In this document: positions 11,360-23,452 of the stretch, in pieces
Position numbering within the stretch: the first letter of the stretch is position 1
Layout of the letters: the number at the start of each line of letters is the position of its first letter
DNA from: Aurifilum marmelostoma
Taxonomy: Eukaryota; Ascomycota; Sordariomycetes; Diaporthales; Cryphonectriaceae
DNA length: 64,000 nucleotides
Reading direction: 5' to 3'
Assembly: GCA_027559495.1 (NCBI GenBank)
Contig: JAMXSV010000007.1
Coordinates: forward strand, 124,001-188,000
Position numbers and translations under genes: made by a program
Notes under the pieces: model-generated
What the model was told of the DNA's origin: nothing
Seen by the model: the letters and a program-made list of their open reading frames with translations, nothing else
Database searches by the model: none

Positions 11360-13752
11360 CCGCAGTGTAGAACTCCTACAATGTGTTTTAAATCAAGAGT
11401 TTTCGACCTACACTCAACTTTATAATCGACTTGCATCATTGCGAAAGAACATCACCCGTTTCTCACTTCTAAACATGCCACCGTCAATTCAAGATACCCC
11501 CTTTTGACAACTTGAACCTATACACAATTTTGTCTCCAAGAATTTCCTATCTGATTTCTCTTATAAAAGAGGTGCATAAGTTCGGGCGACCGACAAAAGG
11601 GTTTCCAAAAAATGGTTCAGGAGTTTTGTTTTCGGATCAAGGCTCAAGACTTTGATTTCTGAGATCACCCGTTCGAGCAATCGACATTTACCATATACTT
11701 TCTTTGTTTTCTTCTTTGTTCTTCCCCTTCCGTCCGTTCCATTATACACATACAATACGACCTGAAATATCAAGTTTAATTTTTATTTTATTTTCGAAGC
11801 ACGAAAGTCGTCTGTAATACACAGAGCGCAAGCCGCCTATCAGAGCATCAAATATTCTGAGCTTCAGTCTCAGCACCCGAGATACTAGCTGGGCATATCC
11901 TATCCCAAGTTCTGCCTAGATTTGGCAACGGAGCTCAGGGGCCGGAAAGGGGGATACAGACAGGAAACCGAGTGTTTGAAGGGTTTCGGGAGTAGGATTG
12001 AGGGGCGAGGGGGTGGGAGGGAAGCTGAGGGTGCGAGATCTTATATGTGTAGTATTACTCTTGGGGGGGGGGGGGGCATTTTTCTTTCGTGCTTCTGGCA
12101 TACGTACAATGGTTATAATCATGGTGATTTTCTTTTTCCTCTCCCTTTTGCAACCCTCACAGCACGAACGAGAACCTCCAGGTTCTGCATTTGGATAGAT
12201 GGAACGAGCGTCATGCTCCCGAAAAGAAATCCCTCGGTCACATGTAGACCTGTCGAGAATAGTAGTACTGCGTGCATGAGCATGTCTTCACCGGTTCCTT
12301 TACACGATATCCCAACGACATTTTGCTCCCTGAGACAGGTACCAAGGCTGCAATGATGCCTTGAATAATCAAGTAGCAATGACGTGTACTCCATCAGAAG
12401 ATGGTCGTCAATGGAGACATTTCTCACTACCCTTCAGTCCGTTGTCAACGTGGCTTAGCCTGCTCATCACCAACAAGTGTTGGGGTTCCCGTCCATAGCA
12501 CGGGGGCCTGGCACTTAGACGAGGCTGGCTCCACTCTCACGCGGGCGGGACGAGGCTGAGGGACCGAGCGCCAAACGGGCCTAGGACAGATCTGGTCGGT
12601 GTGAATGGAAATTCTTTAGATTGAATAAAGACACATTTTGTGGTCAATTTTTTATTTTATTTTTTTTTGTTTGTGTGTGTGTGTGTGCTGGGAACGGCTC
12701 ATCTTTGAGTTCATCAAGACGGGTTTAGTTGACATAAAATGTGTCGAAGGTCAGGTCCCAATATAGGGAGGGAACTTTTGCCTCGGATAGGGTGTGCAGG
12801 CGTCATCACTGGTGCCCAGTGTCTACTAAACCGCCCTAGCCTGCTTGACTAGGCACGCAAGTCCTGCTGGCTAGGAATGCAAAAGTCTGCAACTAGGGTC
12901 GCAAGGCTGGAACTGAGGAGCCCAGTAAAAGCAGGGTGAATATCTTGATGGGAAGGGAAGTGTTGACGGGGGAGGGGCAGAAGAGAAAACCAGCAACCTG
13001 GGTCGTAGTTCGAGAGAACCTCAGACAGTCACAGTGACCTCTTTCTCAGGCCAGGTGAAGCTGTGGATGTGGCCCAGTAAATTGCAGGTACAAGATGACC
13101 TCGACAGATGGGGCCAGTGAATCGATGACCCCCAGTGCTACTGTTCTGCGAGACCTTTTGACAGGCGGGCAAGACCTAATGTATTGTGCACTTTGTAAAG
13201 GGGCTGGGGAAAATTGAACAAAAATAACTACTAGCCAATCAGCGAATTTAGAGTGATTTTTACTAAGAGGTGCTGCCCTCATCGTAAAAGTTGAGAAGAA
13301 ATAGTCGACATTAAATCGTCGTTTCACCCTCGCTCTGCCCGCTCCTGTAGCCCAGTTGTTCTCAGTCGGGAGAAATTCATAGAAACCTAGCGAGCCCAGG
13401 CATCTTCTAGAGGTGCACGTTGTATATCTTTCTGCTACCACCGTTTTCTAGCACGCATCGTCTCCTTCTCGAACCACCCACGCTTCGTACTGTCAATTCA
13501 GAGTCTAGGCAGACGAACCGCTCGCTTCCTTCTGACTTCCCTTACCATTCCATCACAATATCATCTGAACCTGAACCTCAACACACACACACACACACAC
13601 ATACCATTCTCTCGTCTTTGATCCAAACACACACAGACACCCTCACGTATTCTCACACATACAGGAACATATCACCGCCATCATCGTCATCATCATCTCC
13701 ATCATCATCATCAGAAGCAGCAGCTGGTCCCAGCAGCCCCCACGACAACAAC
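11360..13752. other. 2.4 kb intergenic stretch
   Basis: No credible gene. The first few hundred bases are AT-rich and probably include the bZIP 3' UTR. A run of about 14 G sits near 12063-12076 and a T-rich plus TG tract near 12640-12690. Just upstream of the next gene are a CA repeat (13580-13601), further CA-rich sequence near 13628, and CAT/TCA repeats (about 13680-13715), probably in that gene's 5' UTR. Confidence 0.6.
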
Positions 13753-16700
13753 ATGTCCGCTCCGCGCAGCAGCAGGGCCTTCGAGCTCGAGATCGACCTG
13801 GGTGAGAACGCGCCGACGCGCCGCCCCGGCTACGTCGCCGACCTAGTCGAGTACATTGACCCCTACAGAGGCACCCTCGAGACCTGGGACCGCAACGACA
13901 AAGAGCAAGACTTGATCTGGGATTACTACCCCGAGGACAAGGACCGACTGAAGGCCTTGGAAGAGTGGAGGGATGGCAAGTTTGAAAAGTGGCGCCCCAT
14001 CCAGCAGGAGAAGAACGAAGGCGACGAGAACGATGTCGACGTCAACGCCATGACCTTGGACGAGTACTACGCGTACCTCGGAGTCACGCCTAAGGATGCT
14101 GAAGAGATACAGGATAAGACTCCTGCACAGAAAGCCACAGAGACTCCTGCACAAGAAGCAACAGCAGAGCCCAGCGCGGGCAACGATGACGAAAACAACG
14201 ATCAGCAGCTCTCCGACAATGGGTTCCCCTTGGACTTCGAAGAGCGATTCATGAAGGAACTCGAAAGACTGAGGGCTGGTAAGATCACTTCACATCGGCA
14301 TCCCGCCCAACACTTCTTGAGGCACACAGCCTGCTAACGGCAGTCATTAGAAAATGCAGGAGAACCAGACGAACCAGAAGAAATATTCAATGCCGTCGAC
14401 GAAAATGGATTTGACGCGCTCTTTGACGCTGAAGTCCATGCGGAACTTGATAAGCTCGGAGAGGAGGACGGTTCTCAACAGAACGCAATCACTCCCGCCT
14501 CACCTTCCATTGGACATGCACAAGATTCAACAGACAATGCACTTGTTGTGCCTCCTTCGGACACTCCCACACCCCATGCTTTGGGAAGCCCTGCCACCTC
14601 CACGATAGCGTCTGGCAGCGAAGAGGCCTCTTCTGCTGCTGCGGCGAGCAAGAAGCCGGCCAAGCGGACGAAGAAGGACGCTGCCGCCACCAGGTCTCAC
14701 ACTGACACCGGCGAGGACCAGCCGGCCAGCTTGGCAACTGTCAAGGGCAGTCGTGTCTCCAAGAAAAAGAAGACACCAGACAGTGAGGGCAAGGTTTCGA
14801 ATACCAGAAAGTTTGCGGCGGCGGTCAAGGGCAACCAGGAGTTGCAAGGCCTGGTCGGTGCACTTGTGTCTGAGAAGGGAAAAGCAACCGCCAGGACCAA
14901 GGGCAAGGGCAAGGCACCCGTCGTTGATCGTCAGTTCACAGCGTCGGACAGTCACTCCGAGGATGAGCAGGACGCCGGCGACCAAGAGAAGCTCCAGAAC
15001 GGTCTTCCCAGGAGATACCAGAGCAGCCGGTCCCAGAAGCCTGACTTCAAGCTTCTGGCCAAGCATGTGGTCCTTCGTAAGTCATCCACCTCACCACTTT
15101 CTTATTCCCTCTCGCCCTTTTCCCGCGGTGTCTTATTCTTAAGCAAGAAGATATACTGATACAAGTCTTCCCGATCAATCTGAACAGAGTCCAAGGTGGA
15201 GATCAAAGACTGCATCCTAAAGCTCGGCCTTGACCCGTCCCGCGGACAGACTGTCGTCGGCAACATCAAGTCGCACCTCAAGACCCCTGGCAACTCCATA
15301 CGCATCGATTCCGAGCTCGTCGACGATTGGAAGATGACGATCCTCAAGGTCGCACACACGCTGCTTGTTGACAAGAACTGGGGCGACCATTACTTCCAGC
15401 GGCCGGCGTACAAATTGAAGGGCTGCAAGCATATCACTTTCGGCATGGACTCTACAGAGTGAGCATTACTTTTTTTTCCTTTTTCCTTTCCTTCTTTCTT
15501 GTTTTCCCACCTGGCCGACCTTGAACTAATCAATCACCGCTCCTCTCCAGGATCCTGCTCGGGTTCTCGACACTTCTCTACAAGGTCGTCAAGCTGGAGG
15601 AGAAGCGACGTAAGGGTCAGGACAAGCGCAGGGGAGAAGCCTCCACCGCCAATGACGCGGCGCCTCTGGGTCAGCAATCACCATCTGCCGCACAGGAGAT
15701 TCAGCAGCAGCCTCAGCCGGGCCAGGCGTCTGAGCCGATTCATCAGTCTCAGCCTGTCGGGCAGTCTCAGCAGTTTGCCCAGCCCCAGCAGCTGTTCCAG
15801 CCTCAGCAGGTCGCCCAGCCCAAGCAGGCTGTCCAAACCCAGCAGGCTGTTCGGCCTCAGCAGGTTGTCCCGTCCCAGCCAGTCATGCAGTCCCAGAAAA
15901 TTGCCCGACCCCAGCAGCCTGTCCAAGCCCAGCAGCCTGTTCAGCCTCAGCAATTTGTCCAGCCCCAGCAGCTGTTTCCGCCACAGCAGGCTGTCCTGCC
16001 CCAGCAAGTCATGCAACCCCAGCAGGTTGCCCGACCCCAGCAGGCTGTGCAATCTCAGCAGGTTGCCGGGCCTCAGCAGCTGTTCCCGCCACAGCAGGCT
16101 GTCCAGTCCCAGCCAGTCGCTCAGCCCCAGCCAATGCATCAGCAGTTCCATCATGGACAGCAGCCTATCCAGCAGCCACAATGGGCTCACCAGCCTCGGC
16201 CGGGTGTTCAAGCCCAGCAGGTACAGCAGCCTGCCTATCAGCCTCAGTCGGTGCAGCAACAGCACACGCAGGCCCAGCAACAACAACGGCTCCAGCAGCA
16301 GCAGAGGCAGCAGCAGCAGATGCAGAGGCAAATCCAGCAGGTTCATGAGCAGCTTCGTCAGCAGCAACAGCAATTTCAACAGCCTGCTTATCAGCCTCAG
16401 CCAGCCCATCAGCCTCAGACGGTACCTCAAGCCCTACCGGCACAGCAGAAGCCCTGGCAGTTTCAGCAACTCTACCAGCAGCCCCAACAGGGCCAGCAGC
16501 AGGGCCAGTCTATGTACCAGCCCTGGCCGGTTCACGGGCTTCAGCCAATGCAGCAGCAGCAGTGCCAGTACCAGCAACCTCCCCAGCTGGTCCAACAACA
16601 ATACCAGCTGGCCCAGATGGCCCAGCAGCAGCAGCAGCAGCAGCAGCAGCCTTACCTCGGTCAGGTGGCAGCTCAGCAGCCCTTCCTCCATGAGCAGACG

Positions 16701-16970
16701 GCCCTGGGCCTAGGCCAGCAGCATTTTCCTGGGTTTGTGACCGCATCCACAGCCCAGGCGGGCCCGTCTGCTCAGAAGCGGCCTGCTGGGTTTGCCGACC
16801 TGACCGAGGTCGACACCCAGCTTCGAGCTCCCAAGCGGGCTCGGGTCGGGCCAGCCCAGCCATCACCACAGAATTGGGGGGCCCCGGTGCCTCAAATTCA
16901 AAGTGTGATGGCTCCTCAGCAGGCAGTGCAGTATCACGGCCCTCAGGGCGTGTATCTGCCTGAGATGTAG
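13753..16970 (+). CDS. Gln-rich low-complexity protein, function unknown
   Basis: Four exons: 13753-14278, 14351-15076, 15188-15458 and 15551-16970. All junctions are GT-AG, intron 1 has a TGCTAAC branch site, and the phases close to give 980 codons. The start is the ATG in ACAACATGTCC, giving MSAPRSSRAFELEIDLGENA. The N-terminal third is acidic (PGYVADLVEYIDPYRGTLE, then DEYYAYLGVTP). The middle is Lys/Ser/Ala-rich with nuclear-localisation-like KKPAKRTKKD and SKKKKTPD. A compact, probably folded region spans the exon 3/4 junction (VEIKDCILKLGLDPSRGQ ... KVAHTLLVDKNWGDHYFQ). The last 400 residues are mostly degenerate PQQ-hydrophobic repeats plus poly-Gln. I do not recognise the family. A nuclear or chromatin-associated role is only a guess from composition. 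Confidence 0.8.
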
Positions 16971-18191
16971 GGGGTGGGGAGCTGTCGGCTGGGGGGTCGG
17001 GAGATGGGGGAGGCGGACTGGATAGACACGAGGAAATATGATTACCAAAATACTCTAATTAGGATATATACGAGGTTTTCATTTCTGCATCATTTGACTT
17101 GATTTGAAGGAGACCCAAAGGCCAGTAGATAAGGAGCGGGTCAGGAGAAATGTTTGTGTAAAGAGAACAGAGACACAGCATGGTTTCATGCTATAATATT
17201 GCGGCACATATGTAATATTCAAGGACTGATAAATTTCAATGCTCATCTGCCTTTTCTCGAAACCTTTACGCCGTGAACTGGATAGTCATATGCTCCTTTG
17301 ATACGTCTTCAGTCTACATGCATGCATCTAGACACCAGCAACCTTGTGCTATTGATACTGGTTCCTTGATCTCGAGTCTATTGATGAGGTCTGAATGTAT
17401 ATCTTTGCCAAGAACAGGGGTCATCTGTGCATATATATATACACACACAAAAGTTTGGGTACTAGAGAATATCTCGTGTTACAATTTTGAACAACCTGTG
17501 ATATACATTCCGGGTAACTCTGTCATCATTTAGGGATATAGTCCGCCACATCTTCCATGACGGGTCAGATTACTACTACAGCCTTTCCCGAGGAATAATA
17601 GGATGCTGCTACAATATAAGTGCTTTACTCATGCTTGACCATCTTCCACTTACATCCAATAGCCACCTCTACTGGATGCTTTGAGCCAGCTGGAATGCTC
17701 GCCTGTCCACAACAGATGAATTGGAGTAGCCACAGAGTCACAGAACAAGAGAGCACTACAAGAGGCTGATGAATAATTATAATTTAAAAATAAAAGAGAT
17801 CAGCTGCCTTGTAGTTGACTAAAGCACAGTATATTATTGTCTGGACGAGAGAAGTGCTTGCCCAAGTCCATTCATCCCATCAAGAACCATCCGAAATTCT
17901 CGTTTCTTAGCAACTTTTTGAAAATAATTTGCTCTCACCTTTCTTTTTCCGTCTTATCTGTGTATCCTTCCACAGGTAAAGACAGAATGTGCGCAGGTAG
18001 GGTGTTAGGCTTGTGCTCCACATAAGAGAAGCTGGCGATGACAGGCATCGGGGCTTTCGGAGTCTCCGGCCGCGACGTCATTTTCACCTTTGACTAATCT
18101 TCACCTGCCAGTCCCAACTGTAACTCGAGATTCCTTCTCTCAACACACCCTTTTTTCCCTTTGCCCCAATCAGCTTACTCCAAAAAAGAAT
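16971..18191. other. 1.2 kb intergenic stretch, AT-rich
   Basis: No gene seen. It is more AT-rich than its neighbours, with short TA/CA tracts near 17430-17450. The left part is presumably the 3' UTR of the Gln-rich gene and the right part the IBA57 promoter. Confidence 0.55.
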
Positions 18192-19496
18192 ATGCGCCCA
18201 GGCAGCATGGCCTCACCAGGCCGCCTCGTGCGCCCGGCACCGTCACCGCCAGGCTTCGTGTGCGCAAGCTGCCGGACCAGAGCTGCCATTCCCCGACGAA
18301 ATTTCTCATCATCATCATCATCTGCCGCCGCCACCACCACCACATACCACAGCTCAGCACCACCAACACCACCACCCTCAGGCCTCGTCGCCCTCTCCTC
18401 GAGGCGGCTCATCTCCATCTCGGGCCCCGATGCGCCCAAGTTTCTCCAGGGCGTCATCACGCAAAACATCCTGGCGCCGCAGAGCAGCAGCAGCGCCAAC
18501 AAGATCCGCACCGACGGCTTCTACGGCGCCTTTCTGACCGCCACAGGCCGCGTGCTGCACGACGTCTTCCTCTACCCCGACACCGCCATCAACACAGCAT
18601 CATCATCGTCATCATCACCACCACCACCGGGCGAGAGCTTCCTGGTCGAGGTGGACGCCGACGAGGCCGCCCGCCTCGAGAGGCACATCAAGCGGTACAA
18701 GCTCCGCGCCAGGTTCGCCGTGCGCCTGCTGGACCCGCAGGAGGCGACCGTGTGGCACGCCTGGGATGGGGACGGCCGCGCCGCGCTGGACGCCACGGGC
18801 CAGGGGGTCGAGGACTTCCACCGGCTCGTGCACATGCGGGACCCGCGCGCCCCGGGGCTCGGCTGGCGCATGGTCAAGGCCGGCGACCGGGAGCCGCTCG
18901 TGGACCTGGCCCGGGTCGCGGACGAGGATGTCTACCGCGTGCGGCGGTACCTGCTCGGCGTGCCGGAGGGGCAGAAGGAGCTGCTGCGGGAGACGGCGCT
19001 GCCGCTCGAGGGGAACCTGGACGTCATGGGCGGCGTCGACTTCAGGAAGGGCTGTTATGTGGGGCAGGAGCTGACCATCAGGACCAAGCACAGGGGCGTG
19101 GTGCGGAAGAGGGTGCTGCCGGTGGTGGTCTACGGCGGCGAGGACGAGGTGGTCCCGGAGAAGCTCGAGTACAGGGCCGACGGGGCCGCCGCCGTGGACG
19201 CGTCGTCGATACCGGTGGACACGAGCATCGGCCGGCTGGAGAAGAAGGGCCGCAGCGCCGGCAAGTGGCTGCGGGGCGTGGGCAACGTCGGGCTGGCGCT
19301 GTGCCGCCTGGAGATCATGACGGATGTGGTCCTGCCGGGCGAGACGGCCTCTGCGAGCTACAGCCCTGCTGATGAGTTTGTGATGGAGAGGCAGGCTGGT
19401 GAGGACGGCGAGGGTGGCTTCAGGGTCAAGATCAAGGCTTTTGTGCCCGAGTGGCTGAGGCAGAGGCTGGACGAGCAGAACGGCGGGCATAGCTAG
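18192..19496 (+). CDS. IBA57: IBA57/CAF17 mitochondrial Fe-S cluster assembly factor
   Basis: Single exon, 434 codons from the first plausible ATG at 18192 (MRPGSMASPGRLVRP); an in-frame ATG 15 bases later is an alternative. The Arg/Ser-rich start with PRRNFSSSSSS is a typical mitochondrial presequence. The folded part begins near residue 70 (SSRRLISISGPDAPKFLQG), matching the GcvT/YgfZ folate-binding fold. The family signature KGCYVGQELT lies near residue 285. Known members work with ISA1/ISA2 to make mitochondrial 4Fe-4S clusters for aconitase, homoaconitase and radical-SAM enzymes. Third-position GC is very high, which opens long shadow frames in other frames. It converges on the J-domain gene with a 219-bp spacer. 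Confidence 0.92.
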   Translation: MRPGSMASPGRLVRPAPSPPGFVCASCRTRAAIPRRNFSSSSSSAAATTTTYHSSAPPTPPPSGLVALSSRRLISISGPDAPKFLQGVITQNILAPQSSSSANKIRTDGFYGAFLTATGRVLHDVFLYPDTAINTASSSSSSPPPPGESFLVEVDADEAARLERHIKRYKLRARFAVRLLDPQEATVWHAWDGDGRAALDATGQGVEDFHRLVHMRDPRAPGLGWRMVKAGDREPLVDLARVADEDVYRVRRYLLGVPEGQKELLRETALPLEGNLDVMGGVDFRKGCYVGQELTIRTKHRGVVRKRVLPVVVYGGEDEVVPEKLEYRADGAAAVDASSIPVDTSIGRLEKKGRSAGKWLRGVGNVGLALCRLEIMTDVVLPGETASASYSPADEFVMERQAGEDGEGGFRVKIKAFVPEWLRQRLDEQNGGHS

Positions 19497-19715
19497 CTGG
19501 GCATGAGGCTGTCACGACGAGACATTCGAATTAAACGATAATTTCACACCCCTCAGACTTGTCTAGACAGTGAGCAGTAAGACTACACCTTCATAAGCAG
19601 TCGAGATGGAAATGGAGACAAAGTGTTTTGGGAGATCCAATGAAGCACTTGGTCGACACTGGTTGCTTTGTTTGGGTATCATATGAAGAGTAAGAAGACC
19701 ACGATGGCTTCATGC

Positions 19716-19902
19716 TTAAGCTGCCGCCTGCGTCTGTTTCAATCGACCCTCCTTTGTCCTCTGGGCAGCAAGTAACCTCGCCTTGGTCTTGGGCCACTGC
19801 GTCTCCCAGAATCCCACCGGATCGTCCGACATCTGCACATCCACAGCTGGAACTGGTGCTGTTCTCTGCTGCTCAGTCGGCGGTCTCGATTGAGACGCAG
19901 GC

Positions 19903-19946
<44 letters not shown>

Positions 19947-20618
19947 CTCTCGTTCCGACGCCATCTCGACATCGCCATCCCCAACAACAGCCACACCGCT
20001 GCTGGCCCGCCCCTTCTTCCTCGCCCTCTCCTCCTTGCGCCTGGCCTTTTCCGCGATCCTCTCCTCCAGCTCCCGGATCCGATCGTCCCTCGCGTCATCC
20101 TCCCTCCTCTCCCTCTCCCGCTCCCTCTCCTCCGCCTCCGCCAGCTTCCTCCTCCTCTCCTCCATGTACGCTCTCCCCTGCGCCGCCTGCCTGCCCCTCT
20201 CCGCCTCCTCCCCGGCCCTCCGCTCCCTGTCCTCCTCCGCCGCCCTCCTGCTCCGCCCTTCGGCCCGCTCCAGCTCCTCCGCGAACCGCCTCTGCTTGGC
20301 GTTCATGAGCTCCCGCTCCCGCTGCTTCTGCAGCGCCGCCGACCGCGCCCCGTCGTACGCCGCCCGCGCCTCCTCCGACGCGAGTATGTCCCGCGCCAGC
20401 CCAAACTCCTCCCATTTCTCCTTGTCGAAGTTCGCGCCTGCCTTGTCCGGGTGGTACCGCAGCGACCGCTTGCGCCAGGCGCGTTGGACGACATCGCGCG
20501 TGAGGGGCGTCTCGCCGCTGGATGGGTCCAGTTCCAGGAGGGCGTAGTAGTCGATGCCGCGGGTGGCGGCGTCCTTGGCTGCTGCTAGGAGCAGGTTGAG
20601 GGCTGCTGAGTCGCTCAT
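19716..20618 (-). CDS. J-domain protein, Cwc23/DNAJC17-like
   Basis: Single exon of 300 residues with an ATG at 20618. The J domain occupies about residues 18-95 (GIDYYALLELDP ... RKRSLRYHPDKAG) with the essential HPD tripeptide. A long charged helical region rich in Arg, Glu and Ala follows (KQRERELMNAKQRRFAEELE). Next is a 13-residue poly-Ala encoded by a CAG tract on the plus strand (about 19906-19943), and the C-terminus is FWETQWPKTKARLLAAQ. The order of an N-terminal J domain and a charged coiled coil fits Cwc23/DNAJC17 proteins, which act with Hsp70 in spliceosome disassembly. I do not see the RRM found in some members. A general DnaJ-type co-chaperone is the fallback reading. Confidence 0.82.
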
Positions 20619-21517
20619 TTTGATTTATTCTATGAGAGAGGAAGGTCGTGGGTGAGGTCTCTTCTCTCCTCTGTCTCTCTTTCTCTCCGGAGGTGTCCTG
20701 GTTGGGGGAGTGGAGGGTTGTCCGTTGGACCTTCCTTTGTTTGATGTTTTGGTGATGATGAAGTTTGAAAACGCTTGGTGGGTGGCGGCCGCCTTTGGAG
20801 AGCGAGGTTGGCGTGCTTATGTAAGCCCGGACCTGTGCGCTACATAGACCTTCTGTGCCAACTTTTGATGCGTTCACTTTCTCTTCCTGGGATTTTTTAG
20901 GCCAATCTTGGATCGGCTCATTTTTTCTGTGAACAGAAATTCTCATAAGGATGTGGATTGAGCCAACATTACAGGGGCCAGGTGAGTTGAGCGTTCGATC
21001 CGTTATCGTTGACCTCATTTTGTGTCACGACCGAGCTTGCACACACACAGACGAGCGGCAGACTTCTACTCAAACTGCATTTCAAACAAATCTGAGCAAT
21101 TCGAAGATGATGGGGAAAAAAGTGGAAAAGATCAAGACAAAGATTCCAAAAAAAAATAAAAAAAAATGGTGGGATTCTCAGTCTGGTCACAACCCAGCAT
21201 CATGAGTCTCATAATTATGTCAATGAGATAGTGACCAAGTGACCATCCTATTCGAGGCAACTCAATGTGATTTTTATACAAGATCATGTCTGTATAAAGG
21301 TTTGGAGAAGAGGTTGACGCCCGATACGCACACTGCAGGAGAACGTGGCCCTCGGACTATCCCTCATGTTTCATTCATCTGTTTCGTCTCTACACATTCT
21401 GGGTCGGACATTGGAATAAGTCAAATAAAATATCAACGTTTCCAATAGTGAGGAGCACACGAGTCAAACATTATATCACAGAGATTTCACGAAGGCGGGA
21501 GGGCAACAGGATACCAA
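20619..21517. other. 0.9 kb intergenic stretch
   Basis: This is the promoter side of the J-domain gene and the 3' side of the dioxygenase gene. It holds poly-A-rich sequence near 21145-21170. No gene recognised. Confidence 0.5.
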
Positions 21518-22699
21518 TCAACAGCCTCTCAGTACGTCGCGGCTAACCGCTGCACGAGATACTTGCCGGTGTTGACCCCCCTCGTACTTCCTGTCCGTCT
21601 CTGCCGCATACGTCCCAGGGATGGCCTCGATCTGACTGTCAAAGTTGGGGTTGCAGAAGTAGCTGGGAACCAGTCAGTAAGATCTCTTCTGAAGGGAGGG
21701 AACGTGGCCACTCACGCGATGGAGTACCGCGCCGGGTGCTCGTCGGTCTTTCTTGGCGGCTCAACAACCCGGTGGATAGTGCTCTTGATGGTGTCGTTGC
21801 TCCACCTGGCCAGCAGGTCCCCCGCGTTCACTACACAGGTGTTCTCGATAGGGGTGGCGTTGACGAACTGGCCGCTGGGGCTCTGGACCTGCAGCCCTCC
21901 CGCGGCATCCTGGAACAGCAGAGTGATGCTTCCGTAGTCGGAGTGGGCGCCTGCGCGGACCTGGCCCGGGTTGACGCGGAAGACCTCGCTCTTGACGGCC
22001 GGGTAGTGGAGTAGACGCAGGGTGTTGTCGCCGCCGTCGACAAAGGAGTCAAAGTAGCCCTCGTCCTCGAGGCCGATGCCGACGGCGATGGCACGCATGA
22101 CCTCGACGTGGATGCGGCGGCAGCGCTCGTGGAAGTCGACCATGGTGTCGCGGAAGCCGGCGATCTGGGGGAGGGCGGCCTCGTCGGGCCACTGGTTGGT
22201 GAAGTCTGGGTCGGCCTCGCGCCCGATCTCGAAGCTCTCCTTGATGTCCGGGTTGCCCTCCTTCAGCTTGGCCACCTCGTTGATGTCGGTCAGCTGGGTG
22301 TTCTTCTCGCGGCCCGGGGCCGAGTAGCCCCTGTTGGCCTCGGGCGTGGTCCAGCCGAGGGCGAGCTTCTCCTCCATGGTGAGCTTGTGGAAGAAGCCGG
22401 CCGAGGTGTCAAAGACGTGCTTGCGCAAGCTGGGCGTGATGGGCAGGTTGCTCAGGTAGATGAAGCCGGCCGTCTGGAACCCGCGCAGGATGGCGTCTGC
22501 AGTCTCCTTGCGCTGCGCTGGCGTGCCCTCGAGGAACTTGGAGAAGTCGATGAGCTAGAACGGAGGGCAAAACTAATGTTTAGATGATTGACTTCCTGAG
22601 CGTGAGATGTCTTGAGAGGAAAGGTGAGAGGGACGGTCTCTCGCGAGGCTCACTCACTGGGATCATGAGTCCCTGTTCGTCAACAGCGGCTTTCTCCAT
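21518..22699 (-). CDS. 2-oxoglutarate/Fe(II)-dependent dioxygenase (isopenicillin N synthase-like), frame broken near the 3' end
   Basis: Three exons on the minus strand: 22699-22658 (MEKAAVDEQGLMIP), 22554-21716, then one starting at 21662. The non-haem iron ligands are visible: His and Asp in GAHSDYGSITLLF and the distal His in KSTIHRVVEPP. ARYSIAYF supplies the Arg-x-Ser that binds 2-oxoglutarate in this superfamily. Known fungal members hydroxylate, desaturate or cyclise diverse small molecules; the substrate is unknown. In exon 3 the frame follows FCNPNFDSQIEAIPGTYA as far as KYEGG, then leaves the family pattern and stops at 21518. Skipping one base of the six-C run at 21576-21581 (plus strand) gives the usual ending GVNTGKYLVQRLAATY with a stop at 21529. 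It is divergent from the amidohydrolase gene. Confidence 0.85.
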
Positions 22700-23452
22700 A
22701 TCTGCAATGACTTCTTCAAAATTGTAGCAAGACTGGATAATTAGTAGATCGGTGTTGGTACGAGTCGAGATTTCAAGAGAAGGCAGGTGAGAGATACGCT
22801 GGCGTCTTATTTATCTGTGAGATCAAGACTGTGTGGTCAAGTGAGAGAGAGACACGGCACATGGGCGCCTGGCTTATATTAGTACCGTCGATAAAGAGTA
22901 TAGCATGATACAATATACTTGTTGATATCGGCCCAACCCGTCAAGTGCGGCAGATGGCAACTAAGTTGATAAGGATCGTCAGGGCAGTCTCGACTCTCCG
23001 GTCGCTGCTGCCGTGGCTGCCTCTGGCGATAGATAAGCTCCAGATGGTGGTACGACATGGGGTTGCCGAGAAGTGCAGGTGCAGCTGGAGACGGGGGAGA
23101 GGGGCGGCATGTCTATGGCGGGGTAATGTTGAACTATACCGGCAGCAGATGCACTAAGTATTGATTCAGTTGAGGAAGGAGGTGTGAGTATGCTAAGTAG
23201 TTAGCACGCAGTACTTGCCATAATTGCCACGGCCAGTACACTATTTACTTGGTGCAGTGTACCTTCCCATGAGGACAAACCCCCCGGCCTTACCTTTTTT
23301 GGTCTCTTTCCATTTCCCCCTCTCTTCACATTTTATACACTCACTTGAACCCAAGCACCCTCACTTACCCTCTCTGCCCCTCTATTTCCCATTCATAGAC
23401 ATAGGCATACTATACATGTTTGTCCAGTTTGTATATATATACTGACCTCACC
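22700..23452. promoter_or_regulatory. Divergent promoter region of the dioxygenase and amidohydrolase genes
   Basis: A 753-bp spacer between two head-to-head start codons. The right end is strongly C/T-rich (about 23280-23400) and then TATA-like (TATATATATA at 23432-23441), just ahead of the amidohydrolase ATG in CACCATGG context. No protein-like frame seen. Confidence 0.5.

Noticed and set aside
15678..16430. 250-codon Leu-rich frame antisense to the Gln-rich exon
   Set aside because: It is the complement of CAG-rich repeats; no start context or independent support.
15499..16713. 404-codon Ser/Arg-rich plus-strand frame
   Set aside because: Shadow of the Gln-rich repeats in another frame (CAG read as AGC).
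18161..19372. 403-codon Arg/Gly-rich frame over IBA57
   Set aside because: Shadow of a gene with very high third-position GC; the IBA57 frame carries the family motifs.
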